DNA of 64,000 bases, taken from positions 1,116,001-1,180,000 of the forward strand of contig JADJNZ010000001.1 of NCBI GenBank assembly GCA_016714015.1. Reading direction: 5' to 3'. Position numbers and translations under genes: made by a program. The stretch comes from Gemmatimonadota bacterium (GTDB lineage Bacteria > Gemmatimonadota > Gemmatimonadetes > Gemmatimonadales > Gemmatimonadaceae). Positions within the stretch are counted from its first letter, which is position 1. Every line of letters starts with the position of its first letter. The notes below the pieces were generated by a model that worked only from the letters and a program-made list of their open reading frames with translations, searched no databases and had not been told where the DNA came from. Positions 19,380 to 26,973 of the stretch are shown in pieces.

Positions 19380-19893
19380 TCTGCTGCAGTCTGGCCCGCT
19401 TGCGTTTCGTCAGCCAAGGCAAGACCCAGAGATACAGCCCGGTCAGCCAGAGCGCGAACAGCACGATGCCGCTCGGCAGGAAGATCCACAGCTTCGCCGC
19501 ATCCCCGAAGAAGCTCCCGTCATGGAACTGCTCGATCAGGTCCGAACGCCGGTAGGCCACCTGCAGCAGCGCGCCGTCGGCGAGGGCGAGCTGTGCCTCC
19601 CAGCGGGAGTTCGTGATCACCTTCATGATCCCCTTCGACGGCCGGACGTCGACGCGCTCGATGTCCTCCCAGCCCTGCACCCCCGCCTCGGGCATCGCCT
19701 TGGCGGCGGCGAGGATCACGTCCCAGCCGACCGCGGGCGTGGAGACCGGCGTGCGTTCCTCGTGCGGCTGTACCCAGGGGAACTGCTTCTTGACCTGCAG
19801 CAGCAGGCCGGAGACGACCACGCAGAGGAGCGGGAGGCCGATGGCGATGGCGCCCCAGCGGTGGAGGCGGCGCGAGAGGAAGGAGAAGCTCAT
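19372..19893 (-). CDS. PepSY-type two-helix membrane protein
   Basis: The ATG at 19893 gives 173 residues. A first transmembrane helix (GAIAIGLPLLCVVVSGLLLQV, about 13-33) opens with the RRLHRWGAI pattern seen at the start of PepSY-associated membrane proteins. An extracytoplasmic PepSY-like region follows (AKAMPEAGVQGWEDIERVDVRPSKG, ITNSRWEAQLALADG, LIEQFHDGSFFG). A second helix (about 140-162) precedes a basic tail. These proteins are often linked to iron uptake or reductase functions, but no partner is visible nearby. The upstream open frame is antisense to the next gene and is not part of this protein. The 19281-19379 repeat overlaps the stop. Confidence 0.82.
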   Translation of the reverse strand: MSFSFLSRRLHRWGAIAIGLPLLCVVVSGLLLQVKKQFPWVQPHEERTPVSTPAVGWDVILAAAKAMPEAGVQGWEDIERVDVRPSKGIMKVITNSRWEAQLALADGALLQVAYRRSDLIEQFHDGSFFGDAAKLWIFLPSGIVLFALWLTGLYLWVLPWLTKRKRARLQQKP

Positions 19894-20016
19894 GTCCGAA
19901 GGTACGGGAGGGTCTGGTCGGGCGTTGCGCCCACGTCGGGAATCTGCTCCATTCCTCTCAACCTCGGAACGCCCACGCGCGTATCCGCGGTGCACCCCAC
20001 CAGAGGAGCACTGTCG

Positions 20017-21675
20017 ATGTCCCCTGTCGCCCGTCATGTGCGCACCGCCCTGCTCGCGGCCGCCGTGTCCTTCGCCGTCCCCGCCACGCTGCCGTCCGCG
20101 CTGGCCGCGCAGCAGCTCCCCGACTCCGCCAGACTCGAGGCGCTCAAGGCCGAGGCCCTCCAGAAGGTCGAGGGTCGCGCCAAGCAGGTGCAGGAGATCG
20201 TCGACATGCTCTTCTCGTTCTCCGAGCTCGGCATGCAGGAGTTCGAGACGCAGAAGTACCTCACCGGGATCCTCGAGCAGGCCGGCTTCAAGGTCGAGCG
20301 CGGGTATGCCGGGATGCCGTCCGCCTGGGTCGCCCGCTGGGTGAGCCCCGCCGGCGCGCGGCCCGTCGTCACGCTCGGCTCCGACGTTGACGGCATCCCG
20401 CAAGCGAACAACAAGCCCGCCTTCGCCTTCCATGAGGCGCAGGTCGAGGGCGCGCCCGGGCACGGCGAGGGCCACAACTCCGGCCAGGCGGTGAACATCG
20501 TCGGCGCGCTCGTGGCCAAGGAGATCATGACGCGCGAGCGGATCCCGGGCACGCTGGTGCTCTGGCCGGGCATCGCCGAGGAGCAGATGGCGGGCAAGGC
20601 GTTCCTCGTGCGCGCCGGGCTCTTCAAGGACGCGGACGTCGCGCTCTTCACGCACGTCGGCAACGACCTCGGCGTGCAGTGGGGCCAGAGCGGCTCGACG
20701 GCGCTGATCTCGGCGATCTTCAAGTTCCAGGGCACGAGCGCGCATGCCGCCGGCGCCCCGTGGCGCGGCCGTTCGGCGCTCGACGCCGCGATGCTGATGG
20801 GCCAGGGTTGGGAGTACCAGCGCGAGCACCTCGAGATCAACCAGCGCTCGCACTACGTCATCCGCGACGGTGGCGACCAACCGAACGTCGTGCCGAGCAC
20901 GGCGAGCATCTGGTTCTACTTCCGCGAGCGCGACTACGCGCGCACGATGGCGCTGTTCGAGCAGGGCAAGCGGATCGCGCGTGGCGCGGCGATGATGGCG
21001 AACGTCGAGCTCGACACCGTGATGATGGTCGGCTCGGGGTGGAGCGCGCACTTCAACAGGACCATCGCCGAGGTGACGCACGCGAACATCGAGCGCGTCG
21101 GCATGCCACAGTGGGACGAGAACGACCAGGCGATGGCCCGCGCGGTGCAGAAGGAGATGGGCGTGCCGGAGCGCGGGCTCCAGCAGCGCGGCGTGTTCAA
21201 CATCGGCCTGCCGACGCCCGAGAGCCAGCGGACGGGCGGCGGCTCGGACGACATCGGCGACGTCTCCTGGAACGTGCCGACGGTGACGCTGCGCTATCCG
21301 TCGAACATCCCGGGGCCGCCGGGGCACAACTGGGCGAACGCGATCGTCATGGCGACGCCGATCGCCCACAAGGGTGCGGTGGCCGGGGCGAAGGTGCAGG
21401 CGCTGACGATCCTGGACATCGTGTCGCGCCCGCAGGTGGTGGCCGATGCGTGGAAGTACTTCCGCGAGGTGCAGACGAAGGACGTGCAGTACACGCCGTT
21501 CATCGCGCCGACGGACCAGCCGCCGATCTGGCTGAACCAGGAGATCATGGCGCGCTTCAAGCCGCAGCTGCAGCAGTTCTACTACGACCCGAAGAAGTAC
21601 AAGAGCTATCTCGAGCAGCTCGGGATCGCGTATCCCACGACGCGCGACATGGTGAAGCCGCGCATGGAGAATTGA
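20017..21675 (+). CDS. Exported M20-family amidohydrolase, AbgB-like
   Basis: The ATG at 20017 follows AGAGGAGC and gives 552 residues with a signal peptide (AVSFAVPATLPSALAAQQ). The catalytic core matches aminobenzoyl-glutamate utilisation protein B and related M20D hydrolases: FSFSELGMQEFET, TLGSDVDGIPQANNKP, GHGEGHNSGQAVN with metal-binding histidines, WPGIAEEQ with the catalytic Glu, and FQGTSAHAAGAPWRGRSALDAA from the dimerisation domain. GGSDDIGDVSWNVPT supplies the late Asp. The protein probably hydrolyses an amide-linked amino-acid conjugate in the periplasm. The related E. coli enzyme is cytoplasmic, so export is notable. The substrate is unknown. Confidence 0.9.
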   Translation: MSPVARHVRTALLAAAVSFAVPATLPSALAAQQLPDSARLEALKAEALQKVEGRAKQVQEIVDMLFSFSELGMQEFETQKYLTGILEQAGFKVERGYAGMPSAWVARWVSPAGARPVVTLGSDVDGIPQANNKPAFAFHEAQVEGAPGHGEGHNSGQAVNIVGALVAKEIMTRERIPGTLVLWPGIAEEQMAGKAFLVRAGLFKDADVALFTHVGNDLGVQWGQSGSTALISAIFKFQGTSAHAAGAPWRGRSALDAAMLMGQGWEYQREHLEINQRSHYVIRDGGDQPNVVPSTASIWFYFRERDYARTMALFEQGKRIARGAAMMANVELDTVMMVGSGWSAHFNRTIAEVTHANIERVGMPQWDENDQAMARAVQKEMGVPERGLQQRGVFNIGLPTPESQRTGGGSDDIGDVSWNVPTVTLRYPSNIPGPPGHNWANAIVMATPIAHKGAVAGAKVQALTILDIVSRPQVVADAWKYFREVQTKDVQYTPFIAPTDQPPIWLNQEIMARFKPQLQQFYYDPKKYKSYLEQLGIAYPTTRDMVKPRMEN

Positions 21676-21691
21676 CCTGACGCTGTATCGG

Positions 21692-21940
21692 TTGGTCGCT
21701 GCCGACGGCAGCCTGGTATCGAGCGAGACCCCCGGCACCCTCGGGGGTCATCGCAAGAACCGCACGTACGGCCGCCTCGACTGCAAGGCGGCGCGGCGCG
21801 CGCTGGGCACGGGCACGTCCTATGCCCAGCAGCGCGTCTTCTTCAAGGACGAGGCGACCGCGCGCGCGGCGGGCTACCGTCCCTGCAAGACCTGCATGCC
21901 CGACGAGTACGCGGCATGGAAGGCGGGGCGCCTCAAGTGA
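21692..21940 (+). CDS. Small Ada-type metal-binding domain protein
   Basis: The ORF resembles the N-terminal metal-binding domain of the Ada repair protein standing alone: GGHRKNRTYGRLDC, QQRVFFKDEATARAAGYRPC and KTCMPDEY. Three cysteines are visible instead of Ada's four, and no methyltransferase domain follows. The first canonical start is TTG at 21692. However, similarity to stand-alone homologues suggests the protein begins with TLYRLVAADGS, which would need the CTG at 21677. That CTG has GGAG seven bases upstream, overlapping the end of the previous gene. The gene starts only a few bases after the amidohydrolase stop and is followed by the MOSC gene, suggesting one transcript. Confidence 0.75.
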   Translation: MVAADGSLVSSETPGTLGGHRKNRTYGRLDCKAARRALGTGTSYAQQRVFFKDEATARAAGYRPCKTCMPDEYAAWKAGRLK

Positions 21941-21971
21941 GCGCGCTCCGTCGCGACGCGGGCCGCGCACG

Positions 21972-22427
21972 ATGAGCGGACGCGTCGAGGCGCTCTGGAC
22001 CAAGCGCGCGCACCGCGGCGTGATGGACCCCCATCGCGAGGTGGTGTGCGTCGCCGGGAAGGGGATCGAGGGGAGCACCGGCCGCTCGCGCACGCGGCAG
22101 GTGACGATCATCGCGCAGGAACAGTGGGCGGCGATGATGCGCGAGCTGGGCGGCGCGACCCCGGCGGCGCTCGATCCCGCCGCGCGCCGCGCGAACATCA
22201 TGGTCAGCGGGATCGACCTCGCGAGGTCGCGCGGCAAGGTGCTGCGGTTGGGAGGCGTGCGCGTGCGGATCCTCGGGGAGACGCGGCCCTGCGAGCGGAT
22301 GGATGAGGCGCTGCCGGGATTGCGTGCGGCGATGGATCCCGAGTGGCGCGGCGGGGCGTTCGGGGAGGTGCTGGATGACGGGCTGCTGGCGGTGGGAGAC
22401 ACCGCCGCGTGGGAGCGGAGCGAATAG
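21972..22427 (+). CDS. MOSC domain protein
   Basis: From the ATG at 21972 the product has 151 residues and is essentially a single MOSC domain. It shows the opening VEALWTKRAHRGVMDP, the basic RQVTIIAQEQW, NIMVSGIDLARSRGKVLRLGGVRVRI and the diagnostic cysteine in GETRPCERMDEALPGL. MOSC domains occur in molybdenum cofactor sulfurases and in proteins handling sulfur or molybdopterin ligands. The stand-alone type, as here, is small and cytoplasmic. No molybdoenzyme is visible in the window, so the physiological partner is unknown. It converges on the downstream lipoprotein gene with 10 bases between stops. Confidence 0.88.
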   Translation: MSGRVEALWTKRAHRGVMDPHREVVCVAGKGIEGSTGRSRTRQVTIIAQEQWAAMMRELGGATPAALDPAARRANIMVSGIDLARSRGKVLRLGGVRVRILGETRPCERMDEALPGLRAAMDPEWRGGAFGEVLDDGLLAVGDTAAWERSE

Positions 22428-22437
22428 GCGCAGGCGC

Positions 22438-23496
22438 TTAGAAGACCGCGACCACAGGGCAGTTCACCACCGCGCCGACCGCCGTCAGCCCTCCGAGGGC
22501 CTGATGCGCGACGCCAGCCCCCATCGGCTGGAGCAGGCCATCACGGACCCGCGCCTCGACCTCGGCGAAGCTCAGGAGGCGCTCGCGCGCCTCGTCTCGC
22601 ACAGCGCGCGGAGACCAGACGGCGAGGTGGAGGTCCCAGACCGGTGTGTACGCCCGCGCTCCCGGCATCTCTTCGAGGATGTTCTGCGGATCTCCCTCGC
22701 CGCGGAGCGCGGAGCGGAGTCCATGTTGCTGCGTCGGCACTTCCGAACGGAGCGGACCGTTGATGATCGCCACGATGCCCAGCCGCACGCTGGCGAAGCG
22801 GGGATCCGCGGCGGCGGCGGAGAGCCCGGCGAGCGATGGCGCGTAGGTCGCTCCTTCCATCGCGGCGACCATCGGGTCACTCGCCTCCGTCGAGACGTAC
22901 CATGCGGTGCGCCCACGCGCGTACCCGCGACTCACGCGGAACACGGCGAAGAGGAGTCCGCGATCGATCTGCACCGCGCGATCCACCACCTCGGTCCGTG
23001 TTGCGACGTGCGGTGCGTTCAGCACGATGCCGTTCGGGAACTCCACGAACGGCGAATAGCCCTCGCCGGCGCGGGAACCCGGAGTGGCGACCCGCGGCGG
23101 GAACGCCGAGTCAGGATTCGCGAGCACGCTGCGCGACGGCGAGAAGTCCACGCCGGCATCGACGACGAGCCGCGTCCCGTCCCACGTGCCACGTTGTACG
23201 AACGTCGTGCCGCGCAGGCGCGCGAGCTCTGGCGCCCAGTTCACCTTCCGTCGTTCCGCGTCCGCGGAGTCGCTCGACTCGGTCACGACGAACCAAGCGA
23301 CTTCACCGGCCGCCCGTCCGATCGTCAGGGGTAGCACCGCGAGCCCGCGCGCGGTGTCGATAGCCTGCGCAGCACCCAACGTGGGGCGCAACATGCGCGA
23401 CGGGTCGCCGGAGCGCGCAGCGCAACCGACGGTGACCGTGCTGGACCCGAGCAGGATCAGGGCCGAGAGCACCCGGACGGAAGGAATGAGAGGCAT
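22438..23496 (-). CDS. Putative lipoprotein of unknown function
   Basis: The ATG at 23496 gives 352 residues. A GTG at 23511 is possible, but its best Shine-Dalgarno overlaps the codon. A hydrophobic signal (VLSALILLGSSTVTVGC) ends at Cys25 in an atypical lipobox. The body has two similar-looking halves: AWFVVTESSDSADAERRKVNWAPEL and TAWYVSTEASDPMVAAMEGATYAPSL. This suggests an internal duplication of a secreted alpha/beta unit whose theme is AW-V-TE-SD followed by an APxL tail. PVWDLHLAVWSP closes the second half. I do not recognise the family confidently. The repeated TE-SD/NWAPEL theme is the main visible feature. Confidence 0.7.
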   Translation of the reverse strand: MPLIPSVRVLSALILLGSSTVTVGCAARSGDPSRMLRPTLGAAQAIDTARGLAVLPLTIGRAAGEVAWFVVTESSDSADAERRKVNWAPELARLRGTTFVQRGTWDGTRLVVDAGVDFSPSRSVLANPDSAFPPRVATPGSRAGEGYSPFVEFPNGIVLNAPHVATRTEVVDRAVQIDRGLLFAVFRVSRGYARGRTAWYVSTEASDPMVAAMEGATYAPSLAGLSAAAADPRFASVRLGIVAIINGPLRSEVPTQQHGLRSALRGEGDPQNILEEMPGARAYTPVWDLHLAVWSPRAVRDEARERLLSFAEVEARVRDGLLQPMGAGVAHQALGGLTAVGAVVNCPVVAVF

Positions 23497-23653
23497 GGTC
23501 GTGCAACCCACTCCAGCAAACTTCGGTTCCCGCCAGGTCCTCGCACGGTGGCAGCGTCACGAAGGATCGAGGACGCCGGCGGCAGAGTTCCCTGACTGCG
23601 GACGCGGCCGATTCGCGCGAGTCTTCCTCAACGCCTCCACCGGACACCAGACC

Positions 23654-24049
23654 ATGCGCCTCATGCTCATCCTGATCGCCCTCTTCGTAATTGTCACACC
23701 CGCCGACAGCCAAGCCCAGCTCCGCGGCGATCCCGTGGCCGGCAAGGTCGTCTATGAGGCGATCTGCGCGACCTGCCACACGCTCATGCCACCGCCCAAG
23801 CTTGCTCCGCCCATGGCGATGGTCTCGCGCCACTACCGAGAGGCGTTCGCCAACGACGCCGAGGGCGTGGACGCCCTGTTCCGCTTCATCAGCGTACCGG
23901 ACACCCTCCGCATGACGATGCCCAAGCATGTCATCGCGCGCTTCGGCGTGATGCCGAAGTTCGCCCTCAGCGAGAAGCAGGTCCGCGACGTGTCGCGCTA
24001 CGTGTGGAGCCTCAGCGCCCCGGAGGCGACCGCACCGTCCGGACGCTAG
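23654..24049 (+). CDS. Exported mono-haem cytochrome c
   Basis: The protein has 131 residues with a signal peptide (LMLILIALFVIVTPADSQAQ). A single haem-binding CATCH motif (Cys38, Cys41, His42) follows GKVVYEAI. A candidate axial methionine is Met100 in GVMPKFALS, and the C-terminal helix SEKQVRDVSRYVWSL closes the class I cytochrome c fold. It carries electrons in the periplasm. The partner is unknown: no oxidase or dehydrogenase lies adjacent. The gene diverges from the lipoprotein at 22438 and is followed 10 bases later by a small membrane protein. Confidence 0.88.
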   Translation: MRLMLILIALFVIVTPADSQAQLRGDPVAGKVVYEAICATCHTLMPPPKLAPPMAMVSRHYREAFANDAEGVDALFRFISVPDTLRMTMPKHVIARFGVMPKFALSEKQVRDVSRYVWSLSAPEATAPSGR

Positions 24050-24059
24050 CTTCCCCCGC

Positions 24060-24479
24060 ATGTCCGTTCCCGAAGGGATCCCGCGCATCCCGCGGCCTCC
24101 GTCCGCCGCACACCGGATCGGTCTGCGCCTCAGCGCAGTGGTCTTCGCCGTGGCCGGGCTTAACGCGCTCGTGCAGGTGCCGAACGACTTCCCGGGCACC
24201 AGCGACGAACCGACGATCCTGTGGGCATTCCAGGCGGTGATCGCGCTGTGCGGACTGGGCGCGGCGTACGGGGCCTGGCGCTATCGCGCGTGGAGCTGGG
24301 TTGCCGCCCTCGGGTACGCGGTGATCACCAGCTGGATGATCCTCGGGCTCGGACCCATCCTCGACCTCGATGCGGAGGCGCGCGAACAACTGCCGTTGGG
24401 CGCCGGGCTCGTCTTCGTCGTCACGGGACTGCTCGCGTGGTATCTCCGGCGGGCGACCGCGCCCTCCGGGGAACGCTGA
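24060..24479 (+). CDS. Four-helix membrane protein of unknown function
   Basis: The protein has 139 residues. Hydrophobic segments lie at about 20-40 (GLRLSAVVFAVAGLNALVQV), 54-72 (ILWAFQAVIALCGLGAAYG), 78-97 (WSWVAALGYAVITSWMILGL) and 112-129 (AGLVFVVTGLLAWYLRR). The loops are short and there are no catalytic motifs. It begins 10 bases after the cytochrome c stop, so it is probably cotranscribed and may be an accessory to the same electron-transfer function (inference). Confidence 0.75.
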   Translation: MSVPEGIPRIPRPPSAAHRIGLRLSAVVFAVAGLNALVQVPNDFPGTSDEPTILWAFQAVIALCGLGAAYGAWRYRAWSWVAALGYAVITSWMILGLGPILDLDAEAREQLPLGAGLVFVVTGLLAWYLRRATAPSGER

Positions 24480-24503
24480 ATCCCGCTCCCTCCTTCATCA
24501 GGC

Positions 24504-25286
24504 ATGCGCTCCCTCCGTCCGCTTTCCTTGTGGCGCGCGCTCGTCACCGCGCTCACCGTGGTGCTCCTCGCGTCGCCGCTGCGCGCGCAGCCCGCTCTCC
24601 TCGACTCCCTCCGCCCGCGCGTCGAGTCCGCCGTCACGCGGGGCGACTGGCCGGCCCTCGATCCCATCATCGCGCGCCTCCGCGCCGCCACGCGCGGTCC
24701 CGCGGCGCGTGACCCGTGGACGCACTACGACCTCGGCTATGTCCTCCATCGCCGGGCGAGCGCCCTGCTCCTGAGTGATCAGGTCCCCATGGCCAAGCCT
24801 ATGCTCGAGGAGGCCGAGAAGGCGCTCGCCAAGGCACAGGAACTCGGGGCCGGCGGTCAGGCGCTGGGCCTCCGCGGCGGGGTCACCGGACAGCTCGCCG
24901 GCACTGGCGGGATGATGGCCGGGATGCGGATGGGCCCGCGTGCCTTCAAGCAGCTCGACGAGGCGCTCGCCCTCGCCCCCAACGACCCGCGCGTCGCCCT
25001 CATGAACGGGATGACGCGCCTCAATGCCCCGCGCGCCTTCGGCGGCGGCCCGGCCAAGGGGGAGCCCGAACTGCGCCGCGCCGTGGCCCTCTTCGCCCGC
25101 GACGCGGCGACGGGGCCGGCCCCGGTGTGGGGCCGCGTCGATGCGCACATCTGGCTCGCCATCGCCCTGACCCAGCTCGACCGGAAGGCCGAGGCGCGAA
25201 CCGAGTTGCAGAAGGCGCTCGCGCTCGCCCCGGGACACGCGTGGATCACGAGGGAACTGCTGCCCAAGCTGGACGCCGGCCGCTGA
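24504..25286 (+). CDS. Exported TPR-like repeat protein
   Basis: The protein has 260 residues with a signal peptide (LWRALVTALTVVLLASPLRAQ). The mature part is helical with TPR-like pairs: WTHYDLGYVLHRRASALL, KPMLEEAEKALAKAQELG, RAFKQLDEALALAPNDPRVALMNG and a C-terminal LAIALTQLDRKAEARTELQKALALAPGH. The middle (GGVTGQLAGTGGMMAGMRMGPRA) matches the pattern of a family of small tetratricopeptide proteins. It probably acts as a periplasmic protein-protein adaptor. No client can be named from the context. Confidence 0.78.
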   Translation: MRSLRPLSLWRALVTALTVVLLASPLRAQPALLDSLRPRVESAVTRGDWPALDPIIARLRAATRGPAARDPWTHYDLGYVLHRRASALLLSDQVPMAKPMLEEAEKALAKAQELGAGGQALGLRGGVTGQLAGTGGMMAGMRMGPRAFKQLDEALALAPNDPRVALMNGMTRLNAPRAFGGGPAKGEPELRRAVALFARDAATGPAPVWGRVDAHIWLAIALTQLDRKAEARTELQKALALAPGHAWITRELLPKLDAGR

Positions 25287-25341
25287 CACCGGGGCTGCGG
25301 ATCCCCCGTAGGTACTTCATCACCCACCCGGGAGCAGGCGC

Positions 25342-25710
25342 ATGTGGCAGATCCTGAAGACGCTCATGATCGAAGGCATCCTGCTCAAGGTGCTCGCGCG
25401 CGCCTTCGGCTGGCTCGGGTGGCTCCTGCCGGCGGGGTTCCTTCTCAAGTTCGTCGGCCTGCCGCTGCTCGCGGTGCTCGGCGTGCTCGCACTCCCCGTG
25501 CTCATCCTGCTGCTGGTGATCGGGCTGCCGATCTTCGTCGTCCTGCTCGTCGGCGGCGCGCTGCTCTCGCTCGTGGGCGTGCTGCTCACGCTGGGACTCG
25601 CGGTCGCGAAGATCGTGATCCCCATCGCGCTCGCGGTGATGCTCGTGCGGTGGCTGCTGCGCGACCGTTCCGCACCCGCCGCCGCGACGGACGCCTCAGC
25701 GTCCGCCTGA
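25342..25710 (+). CDS. Small very hydrophobic membrane protein
   Basis: The protein has 122 residues, nearly all aliphatic from residue 20 to 108. The run LLPAGFLLKFVGLPLLAVLGVLALPVLILLLVIGLPIF continues into two or three further helices and ends in a short polar Ala/Ser/Asp tail. GGGAG precedes the ATG. No charged pore residues or family motifs are visible. It converges on the PP2C gene with 26 bases between stops. Function is unknown. Confidence 0.7.
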   Translation: MWQILKTLMIEGILLKVLARAFGWLGWLLPAGFLLKFVGLPLLAVLGVLALPVLILLLVIGLPIFVVLLVGGALLSLVGVLLTLGLAVAKIVIPIALAVMLVRWLLRDRSAPAAATDASASA

Positions 25711-25736
25711 GTCGGCCGCACGGACGACGAGCGGGC

Positions 25737-26588
25737 TCACGGCCGCGGCGTCACCGTGCGGCCGATGATGACGGTGACGTTGTCGCTGCCACCGTTGGCC
25801 AGCGCCTCGGCGACGAGCGTCTCGCACGCCTGCCGCGAGGAGGTCATCGTGGCGAGCACCTCCTTGATCCGCTCGTCGGTGACGTGCTTGATGAGCCCGT
25901 CGGTGCAGAGCAGATGCACCATGCCCCACTCCGACTTGAGTCGCGTCACCACGGGCACCGCCTCGTCGGCGCCGATCGCGCTGGAGAGCACATCGTTGAA
26001 TCGTGACCGCTCGGCCACGGCCCGGGTGAGCACCCCCTGGTCGACCAGATCCTGCGCGATGGTCTGGTCGCGGGAGACCTGCGTGAGCGCACCGCCGCGA
26101 TACAGGTAATAGCGGGAGTCCCCGACCTGCAGCAGGTAGTAGTACGGCCAGACGCCCATGTACATCGTGAGCGTCGTCGCCATCGAGCGGCCCGGCGCGA
26201 TGTCCATCGCACGCGCCTTCACCGCCTCGTGCGAGCGGTGCGCGGCGGCCTGCAGCGTCTCGATGAACTCGGTCCCCGCCGCATCGCCTTCCATGAAGCA
26301 CTTGGAGCTGGAGGCGATGTACTCGGTGGCGGTCTCGAGGGCGGTCGCGCTCGCCTCCTGCCCGCCGACGCCCCCGCCTACGCCGTCGGCGACCATCGCA
26401 AGGAACGCGACGCGGTCGTCGGCCATCGGCACGCGCGCCGGGTCGGTGAGGGACGTCTGCAGGACGTGCAGCCGTCGGTGCACCGACGCGATCAGGAAAT
26501 GGTCCTGATTGTCCTTCCGGACCTTGCCCTGGTCCGTCAGGCCGTAGACGTCGATCTCCTCGTCGCGCGGCTTGCGATCGGTGCTCAT
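25737..26588 (-). CDS. PP2C-type serine/threonine protein phosphatase
   Basis: The protein has 283 residues and a complete PPM/PP2C domain. The metal and catalytic motifs appear in order: DQGKVRKDNQDHFLI, MVADGVGGGVGGQEAS, SMATTLTMYMG, VGDSRYYLYRGG, LTQVSRDQT, LLCTDGLIKHV and GGSDNVTVIIG. The DGVGG and GSDN aspartates bind Mn/Mg. It dephosphorylates Ser/Thr phosphoproteins in the cytoplasm and is the natural opponent of Hanks-type kinases. The only kinase in the window is 16 kb away (42106-43104), so a functional pairing is speculative. The length is close to a stand-alone domain. Confidence 0.95.
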   Translation of the reverse strand: MSTDRKPRDEEIDVYGLTDQGKVRKDNQDHFLIASVHRRLHVLQTSLTDPARVPMADDRVAFLAMVADGVGGGVGGQEASATALETATEYIASSSKCFMEGDAAGTEFIETLQAAAHRSHEAVKARAMDIAPGRSMATTLTMYMGVWPYYYLLQVGDSRYYLYRGGALTQVSRDQTIAQDLVDQGVLTRAVAERSRFNDVLSSAIGADEAVPVVTRLKSEWGMVHLLCTDGLIKHVTDERIKEVLATMTSSRQACETLVAEALANGGSDNVTVIIGRTVTPRP

Positions 26589-26707
26589 GACGCCTGCGCC
26601 TCCGTCCGGGGAACGGGTGTCCTCCCAAGGAACGCCCGGGGGCGCGGATGCGCAATGGCCCGCCGCGGGATAGGATTCAGGTGACCGCTCGCCCTGGAGG
26701 GCACCTG

Positions 26708-26884
26708 ATGTCAGGCCTGGACGACAAGTCCATCCAGAACCTCGTGAAGAAGATGCAGAAGCAGGCCAAGCCGCGGAATCTCGAGGCCAAGACCTACGAC
26801 CCGACCGCTCCGCAGCGCGTGAGTGACGCGCAGGACCAGGAGCGCGAGAAGATGTTCAAGGAGATGAAGAAGCGCGAGTTCTAG
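26708..26884 (+). CDS. Small highly charged protein of unknown function
   Basis: The product has 58 residues, starting at the ATG at 26708 behind CTGGAGGG. It is rich in Lys, Glu, Asp and Gln (IQNLVKKMQKQAKP, DAQDQEREKMFKEMKKREF), with no hydrophobic core: probably a helical or disordered cytoplasmic peptide. It ends immediately before the first homologous codon of the sigma factor, which lies in a different frame and lacks a canonical start there. This makes coupling, or even a frameshifted fusion, possible (see findings). Confidence 0.6.
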   Translation: MSGLDDKSIQNLVKKMQKQAKPRNLEAKTYDPTAPQRVSDAQDQEREKMFKEMKKREF

Positions 26885-26973
26885 TCGACCGCCTCTTCCG
26901 CGAGGAAGCAGGCCGACTCATCGCGCTCCTCACCCGCCTGCTCGGGCCGGCGCATCTCGCGCTGGCCGAGGAC

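Noticed and set aside
26860..26872. Classical -1 slippery heptamer at the small ORF/sigma junction
   Set aside because: The sequence GAAGAAGC does not fit X XXY YYZ in the needed frame, so a programmed frameshift remains only one option.
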